From positions 1 to 46,388 of the forward strand of contig UBTA01000075.1 of NCBI GenBank assembly GCA_900468065.1: a stretch of DNA of 46,388 nt, written 5' to 3'. Position numbers and translations under genes: made by a program. The stretch is from Hyphomicrobiales bacterium (GTDB lineage: Bacteria; Pseudomonadota; Alphaproteobacteria; Rhizobiales; Rhizobiaceae). Below are positions 1 to 10,145 of the stretch, piece after piece; within the stretch, counting starts at the first letter, position 1; every line of letters begins with the position of its first letter. The notes beneath the pieces were generated by a model. That model had not been told where the DNA came from, made no database searches, and saw nothing but the letters and a program-made list of their open reading frames with translations.

Positions 1-1970
1 GCCGCCATCGTGCCCTGACCAGCCAGGGGATCCTGGTGCAGCGAACGCTTGGCAACGATCGCGACAGCATCGACGAGGGAAAGCGCGCCGGCCGCATAGG
101 CGGCAGCGATTTCACCGACGGAATGACCAAACACGGCCGTGGGCTTGATACCCATGGCAACAAGCGAATCCGACAGTGCTGCCTGGACCGCAAACAAGAG
201 CGGCTGGGCGTACTTGGTGTCGGACAACTTCTTGTCCAGATCCGGATCTGTCAAAAGATCGGTCAGAACGATGTCGGAATGGAACTTGAACAGCGCACTC
301 ACCGAGGTGAAACACTGGCGGAAATGCAGGTTTTCGCGGAAGGCCTCGACACCCATGCCGGCCCATTGCGAGCCGTTGCCGGAGAAGACGAAGGCAACCT
401 TCGCATCCTTCGTCACTGCTTCACCGGTTTCGCCGATATCGGATGCCGGCTTTTCGAGGTGGCTGGCAATGGCGCGAATAATGTCTTCAGGATGGTCGCT
501 GCGCGCTGCAAAGCGGTGGCGCATCTGCGTACGGTTGGCACCGGACGCAGCGATGACGGCCCGCGCTTCGTCCTTGGAGGTCTTGGCAAAGGTCGATTTA
601 TACGACGTCAGCAATTCCTCAAGGCTGCCCACGGTATGGGCGCTTGCCATGAAAACATGGCCGGTGGCGTTGTTGCGGCTGCGTTCGTCCTGAACGGGAT
701 CCGGATCGCTGATGACGACATGGGCATTGGCGCCGCCAAAGCCAAAGGAGTTGATGCCGGCCAAGCGCGCGCGCTTGCCGCGCAGCAGTTCGATCGGGTT
801 TGCTGTCACGCGGACGTTCAACCCGTCGAAATCGATATTTTCGTTCGGGCTTTCAAAATGCAGCGATGCTGGCAGGTAGTTGTTTTCAAGCGCCATGACG
901 GCCTTGAGCATGCCGAACAGGCCGGATGCCGGTTCCGTATGGCCGATATTCGATTTGATCGAGCCAATCGGTACCGGCGCACGCCGGTTGGCGCCGATCA
1001 CCGTGCCGATCGACCAGACTTCGGACGGGTCGCCGACCTTGGTACCGGTTCCATGGCCTTCGACGAAGGCAACCTGGTTGGAATCGATATTGTTGCCTTC
1101 ATAGATGGCGCGCAGCAGATTGGCCTGAGCTTCGCGCGATGGCAGGGAAATGCCGTTGGTGCGCCCGGCAGAATTGACGCCGGTCGCGACGATCTTGGCG
1201 TAGCTACGGTCCTTTTCCTGCCGTGCCCTGTCGGAACGGCGCAGTACGAAAACGACGCCGCCCTCGGCGCGGACATAGCCCGCACCGTCATTATCATAGG
1301 CGCGGCAAAGCCCTTCCGGCGACAGCATGCGTGCCTGCGCAAATCCCACGAACGGCAGCGGGTGGGCAAGGATATTGATGCCGCCAACGATAGCCGTGTC
1401 GATTTCGCCTGCGTTCAACGCGCGCATCGCCTGATCGAGCGCAACCAGCGACGAAGAACACGCGGTATCGACCGTCATGCTCGGGCCGCTCAGACCGAAA
1501 ATGTGGGAAATACGATTGGAAACGATCGAAAGCGTGTTTCCGGTCATGAAATAAGGGCCGGCGGCGGCTGGATCCTCGACGGTCAGGTTGGCGTGGTCGA
1601 GGCTCGATGCACCGATATAGACGCCGACATTTTCACCATGCAGCGACGGCACGGAAATATTGGCATCCTCAAGCGCCCGCCAGGCCAACTGCAAAAGCAC
1701 CCGCTGCTGCGGGTCCATATACATGGCTTCGCGCTGCGACATGCCGAAGGCAGCCGGATCGAAATCATAGATACTGTCGAGCACGCCGGCGGCGAAAGAA
1801 TAGGTCTTGCCCGGATTGCCAATGACGGGATGCCAGAAGCGAGCAAGATCCCAACGATCCGACGGTATGCGCGTGACGGTGCATTTGCCCTGGCGCAAAA
1901 CACGAAACAACGCCTGTGGTGAATTTGCCCCCGGGGCGAGACAAGCGCGCCCTATGATTTCAACTGTCAT
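1..1970 (-). CDS. Type I polyketide/fatty-acid synthase, N-terminal KS-AT part (partial, RkpA-like)
   Basis: The visible 656 codons begin a large multidomain synthase that continues past the left edge. Residues 1 to about 430 are a ketosynthase: nucleophile Cys171 in DTACSSS, then the histidine motifs EGHGTGT and SNIGHTEP, and a GFGGANAH end. An acyltransferase follows (SGNGSQWAG near 530, GHSVGEIAAAYAAG with the nucleophilic Ser near 620). KS condenses acyl units and AT loads the extender. The start is the ATG opening MTVEIIGRA; no strong ribosome site is seen before it. In Sinorhizobium the comparable enzyme is RkpA, which makes a fatty-acyl precursor for K-antigen. The neighbouring export lipoprotein, KpsC-like gene and rhamnose genes fit that role, but the later domains are outside the window, so a secondary-metabolite synthase cannot be excluded. 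Confidence 0.88.
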   Translation of the reverse strand, partial: MTVEIIGRACLAPGANSPQALFRVLRQGKCTVTRIPSDRWDLARFWHPVIGNPGKTYSFAAGVLDSIYDFDPAAFGMSQREAMYMDPQQRVLLQLAWRALEDANISVPSLHGENVGVYIGASSLDHANLTVEDPAAAGPYFMTGNTLSIVSNRISHIFGLSGPSMTVDTACSSSLVALDQAMRALNAGEIDTAIVGGINILAHPLPFVGFAQARMLSPEGLCRAYDNDGAGYVRAEGGVVFVLRRSDRARQEKDRSYAKIVATGVNSAGRTNGISLPSREAQANLLRAIYEGNNIDSNQVAFVEGHGTGTKVGDPSEVWSIGTVIGANRRAPVPIGSIKSNIGHTEPASGLFGMLKAVMALENNYLPASLHFESPNENIDFDGLNVRVTANPIELLRGKRARLAGINSFGFGGANAHVVISDPDPVQDERSRNNATGHVFMASAHTVGSLEELLTSYKSTFAKTSKDEARAVIAASGANRTQMRHRFAARSDHPEDIIRAIASHLEKPASDIGETGEAVTKDAKVAFVFSGNGSQWAGMGVEAFRENLHFRQCFTSVSALFKFHSDIVLTDLLTDPDLDKKLSDTKYAQPLLFAVQAALSDSLVAMGIKPTAVFGHSVGEIAAAYAAGALSLVDAVAIVAKRSLHQDPLAGQGTMA

Positions 1971-2817
1971 ATTTTATCGAACGCTCTAAACTGCTGTGAG
2001 TTGTTTCGCTGATTGCACGTGATACGCGAAAAAAGCAATTGGAACTTCTTCCCCGATCAGTCGGATCGTCTCGTCATGACTTCAATGCCAGCTATATTGT
2101 GGCCCTTTTACCCCATGTTCACCGGCTTTCAACCCCCATATGCGACCATACACAGGGCACTGGGCACTCCAATACAATTATAGAAACACACGATAACCGT
2201 TGTGAGCAAACTATTAGCGGAAGGCAGCTGCGAATATTCAAGGCTGATACCAGTGTTGACCGTCTATTATTGAGGCGTGGTAGTGCTTTGTGCGGACCTG
2301 AAAATCCGACTGTTTGGAATGCTGCGATAGCAAAGTATTTCAAATATCAGCCACATGGTCAATTTAAGAGTGTTTTTTGGGAGAAAGTTCTAAATTGTAC
2401 CGTAGCAGGACGGCGCAATGGCCAAGCTGTTGTTGTCGAAAGCCAAAATTCTTGCGGATCAAAAAGGGGCGCCGTTCCTTTTGGGGCAAGAGCTCATCTG
2501 CGATGATGCCGGGATCATTTATCGGATAAAGAAACTCTCAAGAGCGATGAGGGCATTGATTCCGAAGGTTTTCACCCATCGATCACAGCTGTCATCGTTG
2601 TCAAACCCGAACGCCGGCCGTTGCAGATCCGGTCTCAGGTGCTTGATATCGGCGGAAGTGTTGCCGATTAGCATTAGTGGATTCCTTAAACTCTTTGACA
2701 TAATTCTGATCCAGAAAGGAACGGGGATGCGCTCTTGATCGGCAGCCCTTGCTAAGCTAGTCATGCTGGCGAAATCCCGTGAGACACCTTGGTGATCAAG
2801 GCTGAAAGTTGAATTGA
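1971..2817. other. Long AT-richer intergenic stretch between divergent polysaccharide genes
   Basis: This 847-base gap separates the divergently transcribed synthase and export-lipoprotein genes. It is visibly poorer in G and C than the flanking genes. Short open frames exist on both strands (for example 2418-2738 plus and 2519-2764 minus), but none gives a recognisable protein or has a convincing ribosome site. It probably holds both promoters and perhaps regulator sites. No clear inverted repeat, tRNA or insertion sequence was seen. Confidence 0.5.
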
Positions 2818-3984
2818 ATGCGACCTTCTATCCGATTTTTACTCCTGTCCGGCGCAGCATCATCGCTTTTGGTGTTATCCTCTTGCACCGGTCTGCCCAG
2901 TTCTGGGCCAAGTGCGGGGACCATTCAATCGGGCGCTAAGGCCGCGGAAACCCCATATGTCCTGATTCCGGTAACGCAGGCCGTCGCAGATTCGCTGGCG
3001 CGCGTGCAGGAGCGGCCGCTATCGGCAGCATTCGGTGGTGCGCGCAAGCAGAGTTCCTCGCGCATAGGTGTCGGCGATGCGGTGACCGTGTCGATATGGG
3101 AAGCCTCTGAAAATGGACTGTTTTCGGCTGGAACGAGTCAGCAAGGCGGCGCGCAAATTCCTGTGCAACTTGTGTCGGAAAGGGGAACGATCTCGGTTCC
3201 GTATGCAGGCACCATCAAGGTTGCGGGCCAAAGCCCGGAAGATGTCAAGATAACGATCGAGAAGGCGTTGAGCAGGATGGCCGTCGAGCCACAGGTGCTC
3301 GTCAATGTCGTCAAGAACAACTCGAACACGGTGACCGTAACCGGCGAGGTTGCGGCAAGCGGCCGTATACCGCTGACGCCGGGTGGCGAGCGTCTGCTCG
3401 ATATCATTGCGACCGCAGGCGGTCCGCGGATGGAATTGCATCAGCTGGCCGTGCAGATCACGCGTGGCATGAAAACTGAAACAATCCCGATGGAACAGCT
3501 GATCTCGGACCCGCGTGAGAACATCTACGTCCAATCCAACGACGTTGTCACACTGATCCGGCAGCCGCGGAGTTTCACTGTTTTTGGTGCGTCAATGGCC
3601 AATGCCTCCCTGCAGTTCGATGAGTCGCAGCTGTATCTCAATCAAGGGTTGGCTAAGGTGGGCGGTCTCAATGATGACAGAGCAAACGCCAAGGGCGTTT
3701 TCGTCTATCGTCAGGAGCCAGTCGAACTCGTTCGCGCCTTCGCGCCGAATGCACGTTCCATGCATGCCGACGGTACAGTCAATGTCATCTATCAGGTCGA
3801 TTTGAAGGACCCGAGCGGCTTCTTCGTCCTGAAGAACTTCAGAATCAAGAACCGCGACCTGATCTACATCGCCAACTCGTCGCTTGCCGAAATCAGGAAA
3901 TTCTCGACACTCGTGAGCACGACCGTGGCGCCGGTCGCACAGGGTGCATCGTTTGCTGCGAATATTAACGATCTGGGTAATTAG
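2818..3984 (+). CDS. Outer-membrane polysaccharide export lipoprotein (Wza/KpsD, OPX family)
   Basis: A 388-residue export protein. A lipoprotein signal peptide ends in the lipobox LSSC, with the lipidated Cys at residue 23. After a short linker comes a polysaccharide export domain (IGVGDAVTVSIWEASENG near residue 80, then a beta-rich section to about 165), then SLBB-like repeats (TVTVTGEVAASGRIPL near 175 and a second near 255-330). Such proteins form the outer-membrane channel for capsular or exopolysaccharide, working with an inner-membrane partner. It lies divergent from the RkpA-like synthase and next to rhamnose and KpsC-like genes, so capsule export is the likely job. No inner-membrane chain-length or ABC partner (KpsE, KpsMT or Wzc) lies in the window. 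The upstream ribosome site is weak. Confidence 0.9.
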   Translation: MRPSIRFLLLSGAASSLLVLSSCTGLPSSGPSAGTIQSGAKAAETPYVLIPVTQAVADSLARVQERPLSAAFGGARKQSSSRIGVGDAVTVSIWEASENGLFSAGTSQQGGAQIPVQLVSERGTISVPYAGTIKVAGQSPEDVKITIEKALSRMAVEPQVLVNVVKNNSNTVTVTGEVAASGRIPLTPGGERLLDIIATAGGPRMELHQLAVQITRGMKTETIPMEQLISDPRENIYVQSNDVVTLIRQPRSFTVFGASMANASLQFDESQLYLNQGLAKVGGLNDDRANAKGVFVYRQEPVELVRAFAPNARSMHADGTVNVIYQVDLKDPSGFFVLKNFRIKNRDLIYIANSSLAEIRKFSTLVSTTVAPVAQGASFAANINDLGN

Positions 3985-4014
3985 GCTCAGTAGTCGTGAA
4001 GCGGCTTGTCAACT

Positions 4015-4039
4015 GGCCTGGTAAGCGTATTCCCAGGCC
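4015..4039 (+). terminator. Inverted repeat after the export lipoprotein gene
   Basis: GGCCTGG and CCAGGCC form a 7-bp stem with an 11-base loop, 31 bases after the stop codon of the export gene. No T-run follows, so intrinsic termination is uncertain. Confidence 0.4.
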
Positions 4040-4199
4040 GGAGCGGCAAACGGCACATCTTCGAACCCGTTTCCCGGTTTAAAACGACGCCCCGACACGC
4101 CTCCCACGGGCTGGATTTTCCCAACCAGGCAAAATGACGAAGGTCGCTGGTAGACTTTGTCAGCACCTGGACCAACTAAAACGCGAGAATCTCACCTAT

Positions 4200-4245
4200 A
4201 AAAGCGATAATATCGCCTCCATTCCGCCGGGATCGGCAGCCGATC
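4200..4245 (-). terminator. Twin palindromes at the end of the rfbCDA operon
   Basis: Two short perfect palindromes lie just past the rfbA stop codon: GATCGGCAGCCGATC at 4231-4245 and GCGATAATATCGC at 4204-4216. Read on the minus strand, the second is followed by CTTTTAT, which fits a weak intrinsic terminator for the rhamnose operon. Confidence 0.5.
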
Positions 4246-4255
4246 TTATGTGAAC

Positions 4256-5122
4256 TTAGTCTTCCGCCAGCCTCAGCAGATATTTGCCATAAGCCGTCTT
4301 AGAATACAGCTTGCCATATTCGATCAGCTTGTCGCGGGAAATCCAGTCGTTGAGATAAGCGATCTCTTCGATGCAGGCCACGCTGGTGCCCTGGCGGTGC
4401 TGGATTGTGCGAACGAACTCCGCTGCCTCAAGCAGGCTGTCATGTGTTCCGGTATCGAGCCAGGCGTAGCCGCGCGACATGCGTTCGACGAAGAGACTTC
4501 CCGATTCCATGTAGATGCGATTGATATCGGTGATTTCATATTCGCCGCGTGCCGATGGTTTCAGATTGCGGGCATATTCCACGACTTTGTTGTCATAGAA
4601 GTAGAGACCGGTGACGGCCATGCTGGATTTCGGCTTTACCGGCTTTTCCTCAAGCGACAGCGCTTTGCCAGTCGCATCGAGCTCCACAACACCATAGCGT
4701 TCCGGGTCCGTTACTTCATAGGCAAACACGGTTGCGCCGGTCTTGCGCTCGCGCGCATTGGCCAGAAGCTCGCTGATCCCTGCGCCAAAGAAAATGTTAT
4801 CACCGAGAACCAGCGCGACATGGTCACTGCCGATGAAGTCTGCTCCGATTGTAAAGGCTTGCGCCAAACCATCGGGGCTTGGCTGTTCGGCGTAGGAGAT
4901 GTTCAGCCCCCAGCGTGAGCCGTCCTCAAAAAGGCGCCGGTAGCTTTCAATGTACTCCGGAGAGGAGATGATCAGGATATCGCGGATATTCGCCAGCATC
5001 AGAACCGACAGCGGGTAATATATCATCGGCTTGTCGTAGATCGGGATCAGCTGCTTGTTGACCGCCAGCGTTGCCGGATGAAGTCGCGTTCCGGAACCGC
5101 CGGCAAGGATAATACCCTTCAT
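4256..5122 (-). CDS. rfbA: Glucose-1-phosphate thymidylyltransferase
   Basis: A 288-residue enzyme, the family's usual length. It makes dTDP-glucose from glucose 1-phosphate and dTTP, the first step to dTDP-L-rhamnose. The N-terminus carries the nucleotide-binding signature [11 protein letters not shown] followed by [28 protein letters not shown] near residue 105 is the metal and nucleotide site, and EITDINRIY lies near 200. It is the last gene of rfbC-rfbD-rfbA; the rfbD stop and the rfbA start overlap by four bases, so translation is coupled. The cytoplasmic product feeds the neighbouring glycosyltransferases. Confidence 0.97.
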   Translation of the reverse strand: MKGIILAGGSGTRLHPATLAVNKQLIPIYDKPMIYYPLSVLMLANIRDILIISSPEYIESYRRLFEDGSRWGLNISYAEQPSPDGLAQAFTIGADFIGSDHVALVLGDNIFFGAGISELLANARERKTGATVFAYEVTDPERYGVVELDATGKALSLEEKPVKPKSSMAVTGLYFYDNKVVEYARNLKPSARGEYEITDINRIYMESGSLFVERMSRGYAWLDTGTHDSLLEAAEFVRTIQHRQGTSVACIEEIAYLNDWISRDKLIEYGKLYSKTAYGKYLLRLAED

Positions 5123-6024
5123 AGAATTGTCTCCGCAGAATTATTCTCTCTCTGGTCAATCTCAGCCAATGTTTCCGCAAGTGCGGCTGTCCAAGGGCGG
5201 GGGCGGATGGCGTAGTCTTCCACGAGTTTTTTCGTACTCAATACGGAATTGGCCGGGCGCTTGGCCGGGGTTGGGTAATCCGCTGTGGTGATGCCTTCGA
5301 CATTCGGCGCAGTAAGACCGGCCGATGAGCGCTGACGGAAGATTTCGCGTGCGAAACCGCACCATGTCACCGGTCCGTCATTTGAAAAATGATAGGTCCC
5401 TGTAGGTGCGTTCAGGTCTCCGATCATGCGCAGCGATATCGTCGCCAGCGTGGCGGCGATATCGCCAGCTGCAGTAGGGCAACCATACTGGTCATCAACG
5501 ACGCGTAGCAGCGGCCGGTCGGCTGCCAGCCGTAACATGGTCTTGACAAAATTGTTGCCGTGCGAGGAGAACACCCAGGATGTCCGCAGGATGACATGAC
5601 GCGGGTTTCCGGTGCGCACGGCCAGTTCACCTGCAGCTTTTGAGGCGCCATAGGCACCGGCCGGATGGATTGGATCGTCTTCATGATAGGCGCCGGCCTT
5701 CAAACCGTCGAACACATAATCCGTGGAAACATGTAGCAAGGGAATGCCGGCTTTACGGGTCGCGGCGGCGATGGCGGCAGGGCCAAGCACATTGACTGTC
5801 CAGGCTGCCAGCCAATCGCTCTCGGCCTTGTCGACAGCGGTATAGGCTGCAGGATTGATGACAGCATCAAACCCACCGTCAATAATGAAAGCCTCGACCG
5901 CAATCAGATCGGTAAGATCGAGCGTGTTCCGCGAGGGAGCGACGATCTCGACGCCTGCTGGCCAGGTGACCAAAGAAAGCGCCCTACCGACCTGTCCAGT
6001 CCCGCCCGTCACCAAAATCCGCAT
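5119..6024 (-). CDS. rfbD: dTDP-4-dehydrorhamnose reductase
   Basis: NADPH-dependent reductase for the final step to dTDP-L-rhamnose, about 301 residues. [16 protein letters not shown] is the N-terminal Rossmann motif, STDYVFDG follows near residue 100, and YGASKAAGE carries the short-chain dehydrogenase Tyr and Lys. The start chosen is the ATG just before RILVTGG, which has GAGAGG about 11 bases upstream. An ATG seven codons earlier (at 6045) overlaps the rfbC stop codon and would add MREVDRS, so it remains possible. The gene is coupled to rfbA downstream. Confidence 0.95.
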   Translation of the reverse strand: MRILVTGGTGQVGRALSLVTWPAGVEIVAPSRNTLDLTDLIAVEAFIIDGGFDAVINPAAYTAVDKAESDWLAAWTVNVLGPAAIAAATRKAGIPLLHVSTDYVFDGLKAGAYHEDDPIHPAGAYGASKAAGELAVRTGNPRHVILRTSWVFSSHGNNFVKTMLRLAADRPLLRVVDDQYGCPTAAGDIAATLATISLRMIGDLNAPTGTYHFSNDGPVTWCGFAREIFRQRSSAGLTAPNVEGITTADYPTPAKRPANSVLSTKKLVEDYAIRPRPWTAALAETLAEIDQRENNSAETIL

Positions 6025-6041
6025 ACTGCGATCTACCTCTC

Positions 6042-6614
6042 TCATATTTCGTGTAGCTGGAGCGGCTCGCCATCATAGGCGAAAGGGCTGTCAAAGTCCG
6101 AGAGCAGAGGCTGTTTTTCGTCCTTTGGGCTGAGAAGCGGTTCAACGCCATCCGGAAGAGGCCAGTCAATATTGACCTGCGGGTCATTCCAGAGAATGCC
6201 GCTGTCGTTGGCCGGCGCGTAGAAATTCGTCACCTTGTAGGTCACTTCTGTCGATGGCTCCAGCGTCAGAAACCCGTGCGCAAAACCAACCGGGATATAG
6301 AGTTGCCGGCCATTTTCCGCCGAAAGTTCGGCTCCGGCCCATTTCCCATAGGTTGGCGATCCGCGTCGAACATCAACGGCAACATCGAATATCTTTCCGC
6401 GGATACAGCGGACAAGCTTTGCCTGACCATAGGGAGGTGTCTGGAAGTGTAATCCTCTCAAGGTCCCCGCGGGAACGGAAAGGGAGTGATTGTCCTGTAC
6501 GAATTCATCCGCAATGCCGATGTCCGAAAATTTCTTCGTGCTGTAAACCTCGGTAAACCATCCACGATCATCGCCGAATCGCTTCGGATTGATCAGCATA
6601 ACTTTCGATGACAT
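6042..6614 (-). CDS. rfbC: dTDP-4-dehydrorhamnose 3,5-epimerase
   Basis: A cupin-fold epimerase of 190 residues that inverts C3 and C5 of dTDP-4-keto-6-deoxyglucose. DDRGWFTEVYS near residue 16 and GTLRGLHFQ near 51 are family signatures, with catalytic His56 and the partner tyrosine at about 126 in EVTYKVTNFY. IPVGFAHGFL near 107 is the conserved cupin strand. The ATG before SSKVMLINP is preferred; a TTG two codons upstream is also in frame. It is the first gene of rfbC-D-A and diverges from the glycosyltransferase gene at 6769. Confidence 0.96.
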   Translation of the reverse strand: MSSKVMLINPKRFGDDRGWFTEVYSTKKFSDIGIADEFVQDNHSLSVPAGTLRGLHFQTPPYGQAKLVRCIRGKIFDVAVDVRRGSPTYGKWAGAELSAENGRQLYIPVGFAHGFLTLEPSTEVTYKVTNFYAPANDSGILWNDPQVNIDWPLPDGVEPLLSPKDEKQPLLSDFDSPFAYDGEPLQLHEI

Positions 6615-6768
6615 ATGCAAACCCTGTTTAAAATGCTTTCGCTGGATTAGGTTGCGAACCCGTCAATGCTTGATTGCGGCGCGCATCTGCCTGTGCCAGA
6701 CATGCACCTGCCCGAGCCCGCACTTCATCGTGACCGGCAGCCTCGTACCGGGAAGCGTATATATTGAA

Positions 6769-8742
6769 ATGACCGGCAACGGAAGGTCGGAATACTGCGG
6801 CATGATACAGGAAGCGAACGGCCATTTTGTTGTTCTTGATGGCGATAATGCTGGCCATGTTGCTGGCTACCCGATCATCATGGATATAGCCGACCCGGAT
6901 AGAGTTCTAGGGCTCACCGCAACTGTTTGCCTGCATCGACAAGATCGGTTTCCGGCCCTTCTCAGGCGTCCCATGCTGCTAGATGACAGGGGACGAGGGC
7001 GCTTTTATGGGTGGATGCCAGTCAGCTTACACAAACTTTCGGTTCAGCCCAATCGGCCTGCCCTGACAACGGGAGCGCTGCCGGTTATTCGTGCCCGCCG
7101 GATATCCTACGCCCGGCTGGCAGCACTTATTGCCATCAACGCACCACTTGCTGCGTTGCGTGCTCTACGGCTGCTTCTCGTTGGAAACGTCAAGGGATTC
7201 GAATACCGCTTCGCCCGGTTTTACGATGCCCTCAACGCGCCGTCCTATGCGGTGTGGACCAAGGCTATGTCAGAGATGGCGCCATCCGGTCCCGCGTTTC
7301 TCCACGCCCGCCACGTGAGGCCGCCTGTTTTCGTCACGATTGTCGGGGCCGATCCTTCGCACATCGCTTCAACGCGCCGGTCTGTCACACAGCAAACCTA
7401 TCCCCACGTCCATGAGGTTCCGGTCGAAGATGCATATGCGTCCGGTATGAAAACGAAGGAGGCTGCCTACTGGATGCGGCTCCCGGCCGGGATGCTGCTC
7501 GATAAAACTGCTATCGCGCATCTGATGCAGCCTCTCATCGCCGATCCGACGCTTGCGGCCGCCTATTGCGACGAAGACCGGATTGATGCGCGTGGCCGAT
7601 GTTTCCAGCCTTTCTTCAAGCCGGCATGGAACCCTCCCCTTGCAGAAACCGGTTGGCTGGCGCCGGACGGGGCCCTCATTCGGCTGAGCGCTTTGAAAGG
7701 TTCCGCCGATCTCGCTGGAACCGCATCGGGCCTGCTCTTGATCGAAGCTTCGCTGCATGGCCAAATCGTGCATGTACCGCGCGTGCTCCTGCACCGCTCC
7801 GTTGCAAGGCTGCCTGCTCAACCTTCCCGGCCGAAAAGCCCTCGGCTGGAGACGAAGGTCAGCGTCATTATTCCGACTCGTGACCGCGCTGATCTGCTCT
7901 CGGTCTGCCTCAGCGGGCTTTTCAACGAAACGCGCGCCGACGACCTCGACGTTATCGTGATCGACAATGAGAGCCGGCAACCCGAAACCGAGGCTCTTTT
8001 TGAGCGATACGCCGCCGATCGCCGTTTCCGGCGAATTCCAATGCCCGGTCCCTTCAACTTCTCCAAGGCCTGCAATCTGGGCGTCGCTCAGGCGCGTTAT
8101 GAGCTGACCTTGCTGTTGAACAATGATGTCAACCCGATCGAGCCGGGATGGTTGGATCAGATGGTTGCGGAACTCGACGATCCGCGCACGGGAGCCGCCG
8201 GGGCCTTTCTGCTCTTCCCGGACGGATATGCCCAGCATGCAGGCGTCACGCTTGGCTCGGGGTCGGTCGCGCGCCACAGTTTTCATTTCCGTCATCCCCG
8301 CGCTGGAGAAGATTGCGGCCTGATGGCCCAGCGGCAGGAAATGAGCGTGGTCACGGGGGCCTGTCTGCTCACGCGCCGAAGCCTATGGCAGCAGGTGGGC
8401 GGCATGAACGAAGAGCAACTCGCCGTCGCTTTCAACGATGTTGATTACTGTCTGAGACTGCGGGAAATCGGCAAAGCCATCCTGTGGACCCCGCATGCCC
8501 GGCTGATCCATCACGAATCCGTGTCGCGCGGTGGCGATAACACGCCCGAAAAACTCGCCCGTTTCGCATCTGAAGAGAAGTACATGCACGAACGGTGGAG
8601 GAATGCCTTGCGCAACGACCCGTTCTACAATCCCAATCTGTCGCTGACCGCGGCTGATTGGACGCTCAGTGCCGTGCCGTCCAATCTCTCTGCGAGACTA
8701 CCAAGCCTGCAGTCATCGTCCTCGGACAACGCAGCAGGCTGA
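6769..8742 (+). CDS. Family 2 glycosyltransferase with an extra N-terminal region (putative rhamnosyl/glycosyltransferase)
   Basis: About 657 residues. The C-terminal half is a GT-A, family 2 transferase: KVSVIIPTRDRADLL, VIVIDNESRQPETE, the acid motif LLLNNDVNP, and FNDVDYCLRLREIGK with HHESVSRG near the end, a layout common in rhamnosyltransferases. The first 360 residues match no domain I can name, although a beta-rich opening (EANGHFVVLDGDNAG) and AAYCDEDRID look like a degenerate second transferase module. The open frame extends upstream to 6589, but that part is cysteine-rich, overlaps rfbC and is probably not translated. A GTG at 6730 is the main alternative start. It sits between the rfbC-D-A and rfbB blocks, so dTDP-rhamnose is a likely donor. 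Confidence 0.85.
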   Translation: MTGNGRSEYCGMIQEANGHFVVLDGDNAGHVAGYPIIMDIADPDRVLGLTATVCLHRQDRFPALLRRPMLLDDRGRGRFYGWMPVSLHKLSVQPNRPALTTGALPVIRARRISYARLAALIAINAPLAALRALRLLLVGNVKGFEYRFARFYDALNAPSYAVWTKAMSEMAPSGPAFLHARHVRPPVFVTIVGADPSHIASTRRSVTQQTYPHVHEVPVEDAYASGMKTKEAAYWMRLPAGMLLDKTAIAHLMQPLIADPTLAAAYCDEDRIDARGRCFQPFFKPAWNPPLAETGWLAPDGALIRLSALKGSADLAGTASGLLLIEASLHGQIVHVPRVLLHRSVARLPAQPSRPKSPRLETKVSVIIPTRDRADLLSVCLSGLFNETRADDLDVIVIDNESRQPETEALFERYAADRRFRRIPMPGPFNFSKACNLGVAQARYELTLLLNNDVNPIEPGWLDQMVAELDDPRTGAAGAFLLFPDGYAQHAGVTLGSGSVARHSFHFRHPRAGEDCGLMAQRQEMSVVTGACLLTRRSLWQQVGGMNEEQLAVAFNDVDYCLRLREIGKAILWTPHARLIHHESVSRGGDNTPEKLARFASEEKYMHERWRNALRNDPFYNPNLSLTAADWTLSAVPSNLSARLPSLQSSSSDNAAG

Positions 8743-8751
8743 CGAAAGTAT

Positions 8752-8782
8752 AAGGGCCCGCGAACACCATTCGCCGACCCTT
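8752..8782. terminator. Bidirectional hairpin between convergent genes
   Basis: AAGGG and CCCTT form the outer stem, and GCGAA with TTCGC the inner stem, around a small loop. It lies in the 74-base gap between the convergent glycosyltransferase and rfbB genes, where a shared terminator is expected. Confidence 0.6.
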
Positions 8783-8816
8783 CGAAGAAAACAATGACTG
8801 CAAGTCGGAGAGCGGT

Positions 8817-9878
8817 CTATCCCGATTTACCGGACTTCAGCAGCCCGAGGCGGCTGCCATCGTAGCCCTTGCGCAAGGGCCCCCACCACCATTCGTTTTC
8901 GAGATACCATTTCACCGTCTTTTCGATGCCCGTATCGAAGTTTTCCTGCGCTTTCCAGCCGAGTTCTGTTTCGAGTTTCGTCGCATCGATGGCATAGCGC
9001 GCATCATGTCCCGGACGGTCCTGTACGTAGGTAATCAAGCTCTCATGCTGACTGCCTGAAGGATGCAGTTCGTTCATCAGTGCGCAAATGCGATTGACCA
9101 CGTCGATATTGCGGCGCTCGTTGCGTCCACCGACATTGTAGGTCTCGCCGATCCGGCCGCGCTCGGCAATGATATCCAGCGCGCGCGCATGGTCTTCGAC
9201 GAACAGCCAGTCGCGGATATTGGCGCCGGTGCCGTAAACCGGCAGCGGTTTGCCTTCGAGTGCGCTGATGATGATCAGCGGAATGAGTTTTTCGGGAAAG
9301 TGGAACGGCCCGTAATTGTTCGAGCAGTTCGATACCACGATCGGCATGCCATAGGTGCGTGTCCAGGCCTTGGCCAGATGATCGGATGCAGCCTTGGAGG
9401 CGGAATAGGGCGAGCTCGGATCGTAAGGCGTGGTTTCCTCGAAAAGTCCGTCATCTCTCAGCGAACCGTAAACCTCGTCCGTCGAGACGTGCAGGAAGCG
9501 AAAGGCTTCTTTTTCAGCCGCCGCAAGGGACTGCCAATAGGCGCGGGCGCATTCCAGCATCGTGAAGGTGCCGAGCACATTGGTCTCGACGAAGTCACGA
9601 GCACCGGTAATCGAGCGGTCCACATGACTTTCCGCGGCGAGATGCATGATGCGGTCCGGCTGAAAGCTGTCAAGCGCCTGCGAAATTGCCTGCCCATCGC
9701 AAATGTCGGCCTTCAGGAACCGGTAAAGCGGATTTCCTTCCACGGCCTTCAGTGACGTCAGCGTTCCTGCATAGGTCAGCTTGTCGACGTTGAGGACCTC
9801 ATATCCCTTTTCGAGAATGAGGTAACGGACGACAGCAGACCCGATGAAGCCGGCACCACCAGTCACCAATACGCGCAT
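8817..9878 (-). CDS. rfbB: dTDP-glucose 4,6-dehydratase
   Basis: NAD-dependent dehydratase of 353 residues that forms dTDP-4-keto-6-deoxyglucose, step two of dTDP-rhamnose synthesis. The N-terminal [16 protein letters not shown] binds [15 protein letters not shown] carries the catalytic Thr-Asp-Glu triad, and [12 protein letters not shown] the Tyr and Lys. The ATG opening MRVLVTGG has AAGGGAG at ideal distance, so the longer in-frame extension to 9962 is rejected. It is separated from rfbC-D-A by a convergent glycosyltransferase gene, so the four-gene pathway is split into two transcription units. Confidence 0.97.
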   Translation of the reverse strand: MRVLVTGGAGFIGSAVVRYLILEKGYEVLNVDKLTYAGTLTSLKAVEGNPLYRFLKADICDGQAISQALDSFQPDRIMHLAAESHVDRSITGARDFVETNVLGTFTMLECARAYWQSLAAAEKEAFRFLHVSTDEVYGSLRDDGLFEETTPYDPSSPYSASKAASDHLAKAWTRTYGMPIVVSNCSNNYGPFHFPEKLIPLIIISALEGKPLPVYGTGANIRDWLFVEDHARALDIIAERGRIGETYNVGGRNERRNIDVVNRICALMNELHPSGSQHESLITYVQDRPGHDARYAIDATKLETELGWKAQENFDTGIEKTVKWYLENEWWWGPLRKGYDGSRLGLLKSGKSG

Positions 9879-10145
9879 CGGCAATTCTCCCTTGCGTCCG
9901 ACAATAACGGACAATGATTCTATAGGAAGGACAGTGATATTCGTCACATCCCCATCCGGCAATATTGCAGTAGCCCAGAGGTTGAACCTCTTGCAACTTT
10001 AAGCATGAATATTCTGTCCGTAGCCGAGCAGTTGGAACGTCGTCAGCTTTGACACATGCGCGGGTGCATCCTATTGCAAGGATCCCCACGAGCGTACGGC
10101 TGATATGAGCCGTCCGGCAATGAGCGAAAGCAAGGGCCTGCAAGA

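Noticed and set aside
36..1922. A 628-residue open frame on the plus strand
   Set aside because: It lies antisense to the ketosynthase gene, gives no recognisable protein and is rich in Arg, Gly and His, as expected of the opposite strand of GC-rich coding DNA.
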